Source of the DNA: Bryobacterales bacterium
GTDB taxonomy: Bacteria > Acidobacteriota > Terriglobia > Bryobacterales > Bryobacteraceae
Direction of reading: 5' to 3'
NCBI GenBank assembly: GCA_016789745.1
Contig: JAEUQF010000388.1
Span: forward strand, 1-60,604
DNA: 60,604 nucleotides
Positions 28,791 through 38,328 of this stretch are shown piece after piece (position 1 is the first letter of the stretch; each line of letters opens with the position of its first letter). Both the position numbers and the translations under genes were made by a program. Under the pieces are notes generated by a model that saw nothing but the letters and a program-made list of their open reading frames with translations, was not told where the DNA came from and searched no databases.

Positions 28791-31421
28791 TTGGCCCACC
28801 TTGGAATCATCTTTAGCCTGACCCTCGCCGCCCTGGCTCAAGTCTGTCCAGTCACGCCGCTGTCCCCATCCCAGCCTCCGCTCAAAGTGCTGGAAGGCGA
28901 GCGCTCCACCGAAAGCGAGACCTTTCAGACCAGTGTCACCGCCGTCTCGCCCGACCGCCAAATCCACTTCTACGACACCGCCAGCCGCATCCGCCGCATT
29001 ACCCCTGACAACCGCATGGAAACGCTCGCCGGGAACGGAACGCGTACGGAACGTGTCACCACCGGCGATGCCCGCGCCAACGGACTGCCCGCCGTCGGCC
29101 AACTCCTGTTCTCCCGCGACGGCGTGCTACACTTCACTGCCACCGGGCAGGTCTTCCGCCTCCGCAACCGGCAGATTGAACTCGTCGCCGGCTCCGGGCG
29201 GCCCGGTTTCAACGTTGAAGAGGGTGCTCCCGCGGACGTGAATCTCGGCGGCATCGTCAACATCGCCTTCAGCTTCAGTAACGAACTGCTGATCGTCGAT
29301 GGCTACAGCCGGGTCCGGCGCCTCGACGCCGATGGCGTGCTTCGCACAATTGCCGGCTCCACGCTCATCGCTGCCGCCGCTGGCCTTACCGGCGATGGCC
29401 GCCCTGCCACGCAAGCCGCGCTCTCCAATCCGCGCCAGGTCGTTCCGTTCCCCGATGGCAGCTATTGGATCCGCGATCTGGGCGGCCGGCACCTGCGCTT
29501 AGTGGGCACCGATGGCATTATCCGCACCGTTAACCAGAGCTTCGACACCGCCGTCTCCATCCTCCAGTTTCCAAACGGCTCCCCAGGTGCCTCCAGCGCG
29601 AATCGCGTTTACCCCATTCGCAATAACGGAGTCGTCGAAACCGGCAGCAATCCCTTTCCACCTTTCACCGGAACACCCCGCGCTATCGACAGCGAAGGTG
29701 CCCTCTACTTTGAAGGCTCCACCCGGCCTGACCAGCGCGCTCCGCTCGTTCGCCTGGCCAATGCGCGCCAGCAGGTGCTGGCCGGGGCACCCGTGCCGCC
29801 GATTGTGGAAGGGCAGGCGCCGCCGTTCGGTCTCTGGAATCCCCGTACCAACAGCTTGCTCTACTCCACCAATCTGGGTACTTATTCGGCCATCGTCGAG
29901 GCCGGCGCGCGTCCGCGCGTGTTGGTTGGCGGTGGCCCCGAAATCAGCGACGCCGGCGGCAAGCGCGCCACGGATCTAACCATCTACGGCATCGTCGCCT
30001 TCACTATCGACCCGGACGGCCGCATCATCGTCGGCGACACCTACCGCACGCGCATCCTCGTCGTCGAGACCAGCGGCCAAGTGTCCGTGTTGAAGGATGC
30101 CGCCGGGCAGGACATCGTCTACAACACGATGGGCTCGCTCTCCTCCCACCAGCGGCTGGCTGCGGACGCCGCCGGAAACCTCTATTGGTTCCAGGCCGGC
30201 GCCACCCCCACCGGCGGCGTCTTCGAAAGCACCATCGCCGTCTGGACAAAGGCGACCCGCAATGTCACCACCTTCCCCTTGCGCGGGCTCTACCATTTGC
30301 TCACGCTTCCCGATGGCACGGTTGCCGCCATCGCCGGCAATGGCTCCAACTTCCGCCGCATCGTGCGTCTCACGCCGAACGGCCCGGGCGACCCGGAAAC
30401 CGGCACGGCCATGCTGCCCTATGTCTCCTTCACACGCTGGCAGAGCCGTCCCTATTTCACTGCGGCCAATCGCCTCTTCCGTGGCGAGTTCGGCCGCATG
30501 GAATACCTGGACCTGCCGGTGCTCGATACCGGCGCGACCTTCGCTCCCGATTATGTCGTGGCTGCCGGCCCCAACCTGATCGTGCATTCCAACGATGGCG
30601 GCTTCTATCGCCTCGAAGATCCTGCCTCCTGTAGCTGGCTCCGGCAGCCTGTCATCGAAACGCGCAACATCGTCAACGCCGCCAACGGGCAGAACGCCGG
30701 CGTTGTGGCACCTCGCCAGTTGATGAAGGTGATCGGCACCGGACTCGGTCCGGCGGGCGGGCAGGGCTTCGTCCTGGATGGCTCCTTGCGCGCCACCGGA
30801 CAGGCCGCCCCATTCCCCGCTCTCACGCTCGGCAACTGGTCCGGCACCATCGAATTCGCCACCCTCAGCGGCACCGTCCTGCCCGTACTCTATTCAGACG
30901 ATACGCAGGCCCTCTTCCAGGTGCAGTCCGGTGTCCCCACCGCGGGCTACCTTCTCTATTACTCCTGGCAAGGCCTCCAGATCGTACATCCGGACCGCCT
31001 CACCGTGCGCGCCGCTAATCCCGCCCTATTCCTCGCAGCCGAACTAGGCGACGGGTTCCTGCCTCTCGCCGAAGATGCCACCGGTGCCCGTCTCACCCCG
31101 GACCAGTCCGTTGCCCCAGGCTCCACGCTGGTCTTCATCGCCTCCGGACTCGGCAACCTCACCGACAACCTCGCCAACGGCCAGTTCTGCCCCGCCACCA
31201 GGAATGCGGTCACCGAAACGCCCGTGCTCACCATCGGCGGGCTCGATGCCGAAGTCATCTTCGCCGGTTGCTACCCCGGAGCCATCGCCGGAACCTATCA
31301 GATCCAGGTACGTCTGCCTGCCGAACTCGAGCCCGGCCTTCATCCCGTCACCCTCGAAACCCGCGGGCAGCGGATGGCCGACGAGCCCCGCATGGTGTTG
31401 CGGATTGCCCCAGCGAACTAA
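28791..31421 (+). CDS. Secreted NHL-like propeller protein with TIGR03437 C-terminus
   Basis: The 876-residue protein begins at a TTG with a hydrophobic signal (LGIIFSLTLAALAQVC). Residues about 60-610 contain repeats like those of NHL beta-propellers (ETLAGNGTRTERVTTGDARANGL; RTIAGSTLIAAAAGLTGDG; SYWIRDLGGRHLRLV). Residues about 626-876 form the Solibacter-type TIGR03437 domain, starting NIVNAANGQNAGVVAPRQLMKVIGTGLG. The protein is likely surface-exposed or secreted. No catalytic residues are obvious. The TTG has TAAAAC six bases upstream and no ribosome site, so the exact start is uncertain. The stop overlaps the convergent receptor gene end by 4 bp. Confidence 0.82.
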   Translation: MAHLGIIFSLTLAALAQVCPVTPLSPSQPPLKVLEGERSTESETFQTSVTAVSPDRQIHFYDTASRIRRITPDNRMETLAGNGTRTERVTTGDARANGLPAVGQLLFSRDGVLHFTATGQVFRLRNRQIELVAGSGRPGFNVEEGAPADVNLGGIVNIAFSFSNELLIVDGYSRVRRLDADGVLRTIAGSTLIAAAAGLTGDGRPATQAALSNPRQVVPFPDGSYWIRDLGGRHLRLVGTDGIIRTVNQSFDTAVSILQFPNGSPGASSANRVYPIRNNGVVETGSNPFPPFTGTPRAIDSEGALYFEGSTRPDQRAPLVRLANARQQVLAGAPVPPIVEGQAPPFGLWNPRTNSLLYSTNLGTYSAIVEAGARPRVLVGGGPEISDAGGKRATDLTIYGIVAFTIDPDGRIIVGDTYRTRILVVETSGQVSVLKDAAGQDIVYNTMGSLSSHQRLAADAAGNLYWFQAGATPTGGVFESTIAVWTKATRNVTTFPLRGLYHLLTLPDGTVAAIAGNGSNFRRIVRLTPNGPGDPETGTAMLPYVSFTRWQSRPYFTAANRLFRGEFGRMEYLDLPVLDTGATFAPDYVVAAGPNLIVHSNDGGFYRLEDPASCSWLRQPVIETRNIVNAANGQNAGVVAPRQLMKVIGTGLGPAGGQGFVLDGSLRATGQAAPFPALTLGNWSGTIEFATLSGTVLPVLYSDDTQALFQVQSGVPTAGYLLYYSWQGLQIVHPDRLTVRAANPALFLAAELGDGFLPLAEDATGARLTPDQSVAPGSTLVFIASGLGNLTDNLANGQFCPATRNAVTETPVLTIGGLDAEVIFAGCYPGAIAGTYQIQVRLPAELEPGLHPVTLETRGQRMADEPRMVLRIAPAN

Positions 31422-34400
31422 AACTCCAGCCGCAGCGTAATCTGCAGCTGCCTCGGCCGGAACCCCACCGCGTCATACGAGTTCGCCAGGCTCACAATCC
31501 CCTCCGCATTCGGCACCCGCAGTCCCTGGTTGTTCAGCACATTGAACACATCCACATTCGCCCGCAGCCGCGCCGTTTCCGAGAAGTGGAAGAACTTCAT
31601 CAGCGACGCATCCATCACCCAATTGAACGGTCCCAGCCGCTGCTGGTTGCGCCACGGATGCAACCCCGTATCCTTGTTCACGCGCACCACGCCGCCGGTG
31701 ATCAGCGGCAGGTACACCACGTTGGTGTCATAGTCGGCGTTCAACAGATCGGTCGGCTTCCCATTCACCGGCCATGGATTCACCGGCTTCTGCGCCGGCT
31801 TGTAGTCCTCTGGCAGCCCAAACACGCCCACCCGCACCCCGTTCTCATTGATCGCATTGATGTGGCGGTTGGAGATGTAGCCGTTATGCCACAGGTAGCC
31901 GGACACGCAGCGCTCATCGCTTTGCCGCCGTGCCGTGATTGGCGTCTGCCGGCAATCCAGAATGGGGTACTTCTTCCCATACACCTCAAACTCACCCATC
32001 TCGCCCCAATTGCCCGTCGGCAGCGCATACCACGTGCTCATCCACGTCCCCATCCCCGACATGCGCCATCCGCCCACAATCTTGTCCAGCCAGCCCGGAA
32101 TCTGATTGAGATACGCCTTCTTCCTGCCCACCGGCATGTCCCAGATCCAGTTCCAACGGATGCGATGTTTCGGAATGCCCGTGTCCCGGTCATAAAACAA
32201 AAAGCGGTTCAGTTCCTTGAAGTCCGTCGGCACCGCCCCCGGCAGATACGCGCTCGTCGCCGACGCCACATCGTCCCGGAAGGAGTTGCCGGCCAATCGC
32301 AGCGCGTTCGTCAGCGTATAGAACCCCTGGAAACTGAGCCCCTTCCGGAACCGCCGCTCGGTCTCCAGCGCCCACGTCGAACTGTTCAGATAACCCGTGC
32401 GCTGCAGGATGCGAACGTCGGTGTACGCATTGCGATCATAGGGCCGGCGCAGCACGCCGGAGAACTCGCCCGTTGGCAGCGCCCGCCCGGTCGTCAGGTA
32501 CCAGATGTAATCCGTTGGCTGCGGATTGATGTTAAACAACTGGTCCGCATTCACGCCCATCTTCGCCTTGTACGTGATGCGCACCACCGTGCTCGCCGCC
32601 ACCTGCTTTTCCAGCGCCAGATTCATCTCGTGGATCTTCAGGCTTGGCTGCTTGCCGTCCAGTCCCACCACACCGCGCCCGCGCGCCACCGCTGCCGGAT
32701 CCTCCAGGTCAATCACATCGCGGCTGTTCACCCCGGCATACACCTGCGGTACCGTCCGCAGCAGGTAGTTGGCAATGCCATCCGGGCTCTGGTTGGCCGC
32801 CGTCGGGTTGTATGTATAGTCCAACCGGAAGGGAGGCAATCCGGAAAACTGCGCCAGCAGGGTGCGCATCGGCACGGCCGAGATGTACAGCCCGTACCCG
32901 CCCCGTATCACCAGCGGCCGCTTATCATCAGACAGGTTGTAGGCAAAGCCCATCCGCGGCGCCATGTCGAAGTAGTTCGAGGGAAACAGTTGCTTCGACC
33001 GTCCTAACTCCTCCGCGCTCTTGAACGTCACTCCCACCCGTTCAAACGTGCTCACCACGTTCGGATTCGTGACCCCCAGGTTGTAGTAATAATCCAGCGA
33101 TTCCGGAAACACCAGCGAATGGCTATCCACGTCGAAGGCCGACAACAGATTGCTCTTTTCGCTGAACGCCGGGTTGATATCCCATCGGAAGCCCGGCATC
33201 AGCGTCAGCCGCCGCGACACCCGCCAGTTGTCCTGAAAGTAGATCCCCCAATTCTGTTCGTTCACCCGCATGATGCCGCGTTTCAGCCCCACCGTGTACT
33301 GCGACGCCACCCCCAGAAAGAAGTTCGCCGCGTTATGTCCGGTCTGCGGCACCAGGCTGGGGTTCAACTGCGAGCCCAGCGTCGGCGATTCCAACGCCGT
33401 CGCATTACTGGCAAACTGCACCGATCCCGAGATCGCCCCCTGGTCCGGCAGCAGGTGCTGTTTCTCGTCATGCCACCGCACGCCGAACTGCAGGTTGTGC
33501 GTCTTGCGGATGTACGTGTAGTTCTGCTCGATGTTGGTCACCATGCTGTACAACTGCCGCCGGTTGTCGCCCTCGATGTAGTCCATGAAGCCGCTGTTGG
33601 TGATGTTCGGCCAACCGATCTCCTGGAGCGGATTCGGCAGCCCCAACTCCTTTGCCCAGTCCCGCTGGTCTTGCTCCAGACCCGTCACCGTTCGCGTGAA
33701 GGTCCACGTGCGGTTTGCCAGCGTCTCCACAAACAGGCTCGGTGTGAAGGTATGAATCCAACTCATGGCCGTCGCGCGGCCCTTCACGGGAAGATACGTC
33801 GTGTTGGCTTCCCAATTGGCGGTCGGCGCGCCCGTGTTCGTCGCCGTCGCCATAAACAGCGCCGTGCGCAGACCCCCGTTGTACTTCACGAACACGTTGT
33901 CCTTGCTGCTGAACCGGTGGTCAATCCGAATCGTCAGCGGGTTGTCGCTCAGGTTCGGGTAGTTGGTCGTCGGCACCACCATCTTCAGATTTGCCGCCGC
34001 CACCGGATTGGTGATATCGGTAGGCAGCGGCGTCAGTTCATAGATCCGCTTCGCCAGTGGATTCAACCGCTCTATCGGAATCTGGTTGTTCACAAAGGCA
34101 TCGCGAACCGCCACCACGCGCCCGTTCGGCAACTCCTCGGTTCGGGTAGATGCCGGATCGTACAACTGCAACCGCCGCCCCTGCGCATCAATCAACTCGC
34201 TGAAGTCCCCGCCGCGCATCGCCGCCGTCGGCACACGGAACTCCCGCGTCAGCCCCTGCCGCAACTCCAGGTTCTCCTGCGACACAAAGAAGAACGACCG
34301 GTTCCGCCCGTTGTACAGCGTCTTGCGCCCGTTCAGCCCAAAACTCGGGATCACAATCGGCCCACCCACCGATCCCCCAAACTCATTCCGGATCAGCTTC

Positions 34401-35215
34401 GGTGTCTTGTAAGGGCTGCCGTCCAGATTTACGTCCTGACGTGCGCGCGCCACCCCAAACGCATTGTTCCGATGCGTCTCAAACAGCGAGAACCGCAGGT
34501 TGTTGGTGCCGCTCTTGGTGGAAACAATCACCGAAGTAGGCCGCGTATACCGCGCCGACGACGTGCTGGTCTCCACCTTCACTTCGCCAATCGACTCCAG
34601 CCCCTGCAGATTCGCCGACCCTCCAAACTCGCGATTATTCGAAGACGCGCCGTCCTGCACGTAGTCCGTGGAATAGGCCATCAGGCCGCTGATCCGCACA
34701 CCGCCATTCACATCGCCGGTCATCTCCACGCCCGGTGTCGCCAACTCCACCAGCGTGTTCAAATTTCGCCCATTGATCGGTATTTCCTTAATGCGCTGGG
34801 CATCCAACGTCGACCCATCCGTCGGCTCCGTCTGCGTCACCAGCGGCGCCGTGTCCACCACCTCAATGCGCTCCGAGACGCTGCCCGGCTGCAGCACCGG
34901 CGACAGATCGCTGGTGCGCCCCGTCTCCACCAGCGCTTCGCTCTCCCACTGCTTCATTCCTTCGCTGCTGATGCGAATCCGGTACTTCCCAATCGACAAC
35001 GGCGGCGACACGAAGAAGCCACTTTCGTTCGACTTTGTTTCGGTCGCCCTCCCCGTTGCCAGATGCAGAATCTCCACCTTCGCTCCGGGTATCGGGAACT
35101 GCGACGCGTCATTCACGGTCCCCTGGATGGTGCCGCCGCCCGATTGGCCCGTGGCGATGCCTGCACATAGGCCCAGCAAGGCCAATAGCAAATGCGCTAT
35201 CAGTTTATTCCCCAT
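31418..35215 (-). CDS. Oar-like TonB-dependent receptor with carboxypeptidase-regulatory N-terminus
   Basis: The 1265-residue outer-membrane protein begins with a Sec signal (NKLIAHLLLALLGLCAGIATGQ). A carboxypeptidase-regulatory domain follows (TIQGTVNDASQFPIPGAKV at about 30, with GFFVSPPLSIGKYRIRI). The plug lies at about residues 110-230 (RIKEIPINGRNLNTLVELATPGVEM). The rest is a large beta-barrel that ends with LRLEF, a typical terminal aromatic residue. Such OmpA-related receptors are very numerous in Acidobacteriota. The ATG at 35215 is preferred; the frame continues upstream but that part lacks a signal. The ligand is unknown. A kinase-like gene lies directly upstream on the same strand with 38 bp between. 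Confidence 0.9.
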   Translation of the reverse strand: MGNKLIAHLLLALLGLCAGIATGQSGGGTIQGTVNDASQFPIPGAKVEILHLATGRATETKSNESGFFVSPPLSIGKYRIRISSEGMKQWESEALVETGRTSDLSPVLQPGSVSERIEVVDTAPLVTQTEPTDGSTLDAQRIKEIPINGRNLNTLVELATPGVEMTGDVNGGVRISGLMAYSTDYVQDGASSNNREFGGSANLQGLESIGEVKVETSTSSARYTRPTSVIVSTKSGTNNLRFSLFETHRNNAFGVARARQDVNLDGSPYKTPKLIRNEFGGSVGGPIVIPSFGLNGRKTLYNGRNRSFFFVSQENLELRQGLTREFRVPTAAMRGGDFSELIDAQGRRLQLYDPASTRTEELPNGRVVAVRDAFVNNQIPIERLNPLAKRIYELTPLPTDITNPVAAANLKMVVPTTNYPNLSDNPLTIRIDHRFSSKDNVFVKYNGGLRTALFMATATNTGAPTANWEANTTYLPVKGRATAMSWIHTFTPSLFVETLANRTWTFTRTVTGLEQDQRDWAKELGLPNPLQEIGWPNITNSGFMDYIEGDNRRQLYSMVTNIEQNYTYIRKTHNLQFGVRWHDEKQHLLPDQGAISGSVQFASNATALESPTLGSQLNPSLVPQTGHNAANFFLGVASQYTVGLKRGIMRVNEQNWGIYFQDNWRVSRRLTLMPGFRWDINPAFSEKSNLLSAFDVDSHSLVFPESLDYYYNLGVTNPNVVSTFERVGVTFKSAEELGRSKQLFPSNYFDMAPRMGFAYNLSDDKRPLVIRGGYGLYISAVPMRTLLAQFSGLPPFRLDYTYNPTAANQSPDGIANYLLRTVPQVYAGVNSRDVIDLEDPAAVARGRGVVGLDGKQPSLKIHEMNLALEKQVAASTVVRITYKAKMGVNADQLFNINPQPTDYIWYLTTGRALPTGEFSGVLRRPYDRNAYTDVRILQRTGYLNSSTWALETERRFRKGLSFQGFYTLTNALRLAGNSFRDDVASATSAYLPGAVPTDFKELNRFLFYDRDTGIPKHRIRWNWIWDMPVGRKKAYLNQIPGWLDKIVGGWRMSGMGTWMSTWYALPTGNWGEMGEFEVYGKKYPILDCRQTPITARRQSDERCVSGYLWHNGYISNRHINAINENGVRVGVFGLPEDYKPAQKPVNPWPVNGKPTDLLNADYDTNVVYLPLITGGVVRVNKDTGLHPWRNQQRLGPFNWVMDASLMKFFHFSETARLRANVDVFNVLNNQGLRVPNAEGIVSLANSYDAVGFRPRQLQITLRLEF

Positions 35216-35253
35216 TACGCTTTCAGGGGATTTTAGCACCGCATTGTGTGGAT

Positions 35254-36174
35254 TTATACCTGTTGCGGCCAGTGCTGCCGCACTACTTCGGCCCGCACCA
35301 CGTTCTTCCACGAGTCGTTGAAGCGCCTCGCCATCTCCGGCTGTTCGGCTAGCATTCCGCCTAACCCCAGTTGCCGGTGCGGTTCTGTCACCCCTTCTTC
35401 ATAGGCCAGCCGGCTCTCAATCTCGCTCCAACTCTGCGTCAGCCCACCCGCGTCCAGCAGCACGATACGATCCTCAATCACGCCAAAATTCTTCAAGTGC
35501 GCATCGGTGGAGAACAGTCCGCGCCGCCAACCCGCCTGACGTACCTCCAACAACCGGTTGAGCCATCGCTCCACATCCGCAAACCGTCCTGCCTGCGCTA
35601 ACTCCTGCAGTCTCTCCAGCAGCGTCGCCTCCACGCGTTCGGTAGCTTCGCTCACGGTCAGCCAACCCGGCCACCCCTGCACGTTCACCCACACCGGTGC
35701 GAACTGAATCGTGCGCGGCATCAACTCGCCATCGGCCAGGTACCGTTGCGCCAATCGTTCTCCGCGCCGGTCGCGCTTGCGATACGTCCGCCACGTCGCT
35801 CCCATGCGTGTGGACAGCCAGACTCCCAACGGGATCAGGCTGACCAGCGGTTGCAACACCCGCCGCAGCAGGCGAATCTGCATGGTTGGCCGCTCCAGCA
35901 GCCGCTTCCCCAACCCCCAAGGCAGCAGCCGCTCCATCCTGCGCAACAGCCGCCAGATCACGATCAGGGCTAGCATCTCCGAGGGCGATCGCTGCCGCTT
36001 CACCACCCAATGCGGCGAGGCATACACCACTTTCCCAATCCCCTCGCCCAACCGCCGCAGCCGCGTCTCCAACAACTCGGCAGGCACATCGGACAATCCG
36101 TCCGTCGGCATAGGTATCCTGGCCTCGCCCTCATCATACGCCCCATTCCCCATCCAATCCAGCGAAAACTCCAC
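35254..36174 (-). CDS. Small kinase-like protein (lipopolysaccharide kinase/APH fold)
   Basis: The 306-residue protein has the core of the protein-kinase-like fold. Lys59 lies in HWVVKRQRSPSEML. The catalytic loop is Asp224-AHLK-Asn229 in FSTDAHLKNFGV, and the metal-binding Asp241 lies in IVLLDAGG. The pattern of an aspartate followed by an asparagine five residues later, then a DxG-like DAG, is shared by Kdo/heptose kinases and aminoglycoside phosphotransferases. A stretch of arginines (RLLRRVL, YRKRDRR) lies in the middle. Substrate is not known; a lipopolysaccharide-core sugar is one option. It starts with GTG, 26 bp from the divergent DegT gene. No signal peptide is seen. Confidence 0.65.
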   Translation of the reverse strand: MEFSLDWMGNGAYDEGEARIPMPTDGLSDVPAELLETRLRRLGEGIGKVVYASPHWVVKRQRSPSEMLALIVIWRLLRRMERLLPWGLGKRLLERPTMQIRLLRRVLQPLVSLIPLGVWLSTRMGATWRTYRKRDRRGERLAQRYLADGELMPRTIQFAPVWVNVQGWPGWLTVSEATERVEATLLERLQELAQAGRFADVERWLNRLLEVRQAGWRRGLFSTDAHLKNFGVIEDRIVLLDAGGLTQSWSEIESRLAYEEGVTEPHRQLGLGGMLAEQPEMARRFNDSWKNVVRAEVVRQHWPQQV

Positions 36175-36200
36175 TAAGATATGCCACAGGAGGCTTTCTC

Positions 36201-37523
36201 ATGAAACGCCGCAAGTTCGTTGCTGCCGCCGCCATGGCTGGCTCCGCTGCTGCCGCTCCCGCGCCCGCCAACAAAGCCGCTATCGATGGTGGCACCCCCG
36301 TCCGCTCGGCTCCCCTCCGCCCCGGCTTCTGGGGCACCCAGTTCTATGACGACAAGGAGCGCACCGAACTCCTGGATGTCCTCGATGCGCAGTCGCCCTT
36401 CCGCTGGTACGGCAAGCAGGCGCCTACGAAGGTGCTGCGGTTTGAAAAGGAGTTCGCCGCCCGCATGCAATCGAAACATGCGCTGGCTGTGACCTCCGGC
36501 ACCGCGGCGTTACAGTGTGCCGTGGCGGCGCTGGAGATAGGTCCCGGCGATGAAGTCATCCTCCCCGCCTGGACCTGGCATTCCTGTTTCAACGCCGTTG
36601 TACTGGCCGGCGCCTTGCCGGTCTGCGCCGAAATCGACACCAGCTTCAACCTCGATCCCAACGCCATCGAGAAACACATCACGCCGCACACCAGGGCCAT
36701 CATGGCCGTCCATCTGCAAGGCAACCCCTGTGACCTCGACCGCATCCTCGCCATCGCGAAGAGACACAAGCTTCGCGTGATCGAAGACTGCGCCCAAAGC
36801 GTCGGCGCCTCCTATAAAGGCCGCCCCGTCGGCTCACTGGGCGACATCGGCATTTACAGCCTCCAACTGAACAAGACCATCACGGCCGGGGAGGGCGGCG
36901 CCATCGTTACCAACGATCCGGCCTTGTTCGAGCGCGCCTCCAGATTCCATGACCTGGGCGGATTCCGCGCCCCACACCAGCAGATGGCCGGCGGCCAGCA
37001 ACTCGACTGGTTCTTCGGCACCAACTTCCGTATGAACGAGTTCAGCGGCGGCGTGCTGCTGGCGCAGGTGCGCAAGTTGGACGCCATCGTCACTGCCGTA
37101 CGCGGCCACGCGGCTCACGTCTACGAAGGCATCCGCGATCTGCCGAACCTGAAACTGCGAGCCTTGCCCGATCCCAAGGGCGAGATCGGCACGGGCGTCT
37201 TCCTCGACTTCGGAACCAAGGACCGTTGTGACCGCTTCCTGGCCGCCATGAAAGCCGAGAACATCCCGGCTTCCAAACCCGGCGGATCCGTGATTCTACC
37301 CACCCTGCCGCACGTCATCGCCAAGAAGACCATTCATCCGAACTGGCCGAGTTTCACCTCTCCGCGCGGCAAAGCCATCCGCTACGGCGCCGACACATGC
37401 CCCAACACCATCGACATCCTCGGCCGCTTCGGCGGCGTGTTGATGGATCCGAAGTACACCCGGCAGGACACCCGCGATATCATCGCCGCCATCCGCAAGG
37501 TGTACCCCGTGGTCATGGCCTAA
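36201..37523 (+). CDS. DegT/DnrJ/EryC1/StrS aminotransferase with twin-arginine-like signal
   Basis: The 440-residue protein belongs to the PLP-dependent DegT family (sugar aminotransferases). The Schiff-base Lys225 lies in SLQLNKTITAGEGG. The PLP-contacting aspartate and glutamine lie in IEDCAQSVGASY, and the phosphate-binding TSGTAAL is present. Unusually, it begins MKRRKFVAAAAMAGSAAAAPAPA, a signal sequence with a short twin-arginine motif, so it may be exported with its cofactor by Tat. ACAGGAGG before the ATG is a good ribosome site. The last 63 bp are repeated 805 bp downstream in a relic. The substrate is unknown. Confidence 0.85.
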   Translation: MKRRKFVAAAAMAGSAAAAPAPANKAAIDGGTPVRSAPLRPGFWGTQFYDDKERTELLDVLDAQSPFRWYGKQAPTKVLRFEKEFAARMQSKHALAVTSGTAALQCAVAALEIGPGDEVILPAWTWHSCFNAVVLAGALPVCAEIDTSFNLDPNAIEKHITPHTRAIMAVHLQGNPCDLDRILAIAKRHKLRVIEDCAQSVGASYKGRPVGSLGDIGIYSLQLNKTITAGEGGAIVTNDPALFERASRFHDLGGFRAPHQQMAGGQQLDWFFGTNFRMNEFSGGVLLAQVRKLDAIVTAVRGHAAHVYEGIRDLPNLKLRALPDPKGEIGTGVFLDFGTKDRCDRFLAAMKAENIPASKPGGSVILPTLPHVIAKKTIHPNWPSFTSPRGKAIRYGADTCPNTIDILGRFGGVLMDPKYTRQDTRDIIAAIRKVYPVVMA

Positions 37524-37630
37524 CAGCCCGTGGTGGAAGTCGTCGAACATGCTAAATTGCAGCTGGCAAGTGGAAGATACAGGTTGACGTTGAGGATACA
37601 GCGAGAGCGTACTCTCAGCTTTCGCCCACC

Positions 37631-38017
37631 GTGGGCGTTACACCCGTAGAGCGAAATCTTTACGAGTATCGATCTCTGGCGTACTCCGACCAGTTGCACA
37701 CGTTTTTGGGTCAATTAGGCGTGCGTCCCGACTGTGAAGTTGATATTGCGTATTTTGGTTCCAATATTCCAGGGTGCCCAAACAGCCTAGTAGAGCATTT
37801 TTACCAAGGTTGGTATGATGCGGCGGGGACAGTGGTAGCTGCCCCGGAGGCCGAAGACATGAACGCATGGTTAGTGGATGGCAAAGTCGGCCTCTCATTC
37901 GAGCAGCATAGAGATAGATCCCCCTACTTCGAACCCGGACGCCCGTTGATCCGAATTTACTTCAGCATATGCCTGCCGTGGCGGGTTCAGGGGGCGACGC
38001 CGATTCCTGCCAGCTAA
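37631..38017 (+). CDS. Hypothetical protein in a less GC-rich stretch, possibly truncated at the 5' end
   Basis: The frame encodes about 128 residues from a GTG and looks coherent (VERNLYEYRSLAYSDQLHTF, VDIAYFGSNIPGCPN). The same frame is open to about 37556, upstream of the GTG, with a continuous peptide (KWKIQVDVEDTARAYSQL) but without a good start codon. The stretch is visibly less GC-rich than its neighbours. No family is recognised. It may be a recently acquired gene or the remnant of one; it lies in the scar that follows the DegT gene. Confidence 0.4.
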   Translation: MGVTPVERNLYEYRSLAYSDQLHTFLGQLGVRPDCEVDIAYFGSNIPGCPNSLVEHFYQGWYDAAGTVVAAPEAEDMNAWLVDGKVGLSFEQHRDRSPYFEPGRPLIRIYFSICLPWRVQGATPIPAS

Positions 38018-38104
38018 TGCTGGATGCAAGAAAATATTTGTATGGGTAGAGGGGACGCCGGTCCGGGCACCTTCGCCCAGCGAGCCGTGTTCCCTGGAGT
38101 TTGG

Positions 38105-38230
38105 ATGACCGTGCAGTTGCAGCAGGCGCCTGGGTTCTACAATGCAACGTTGTTGACCGATGGGCGGGTGCTGCTTCCCGGTGGGGTGGATGAGGTGGGG
38201 GAAGGTCCCCCCGGGCCGCCCATAACCAGG
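38105..38230 (+). other. Fragment resembling a kelch/galactose-oxidase-type repeat
   Basis: The translated peptide contains FYNATLLTDGRVLLPGG, which resembles the opening of a kelch-like repeat in secreted beta-propeller proteins. It has no credible start and no following repeats. It lies between the hypothetical gene and the copied aminotransferase tail, so it is probably debris. Confidence 0.25.
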
Positions 38231-38265
38231 AACACGCATGCGGCCCCGGCCCCGTGTTTGTTTCG

Positions 38266-38328
38266 CGGCAGGACACCCGCGATATCATTGCCGCCATCCG
38301 CAGGGTGTACCCCGTCGTCATGGCGTGA
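38266..38328 (+). repeat. Second copy of the 3' end of the DegT aminotransferase gene
   Basis: This 63-bp stretch matches 37461-37523, the last 21 codons of the DegT gene including the stop, at 58 of 63 positions. It encodes RQDTRDIIAAIRRVYPVVMA. The rest of a second gene copy is absent. It overlaps the end of the convergent gene at 38318 by 11 bp. Confidence 0.8.

Noticed and set aside
31268..35170. Two long plus-strand open frames (31268-33007 and 33119-35170)
   Set aside because: Both are antisense to the Oar-like receptor, which has a signal peptide, plug and barrel; the antisense peptides are arginine/histidine-rich and featureless.
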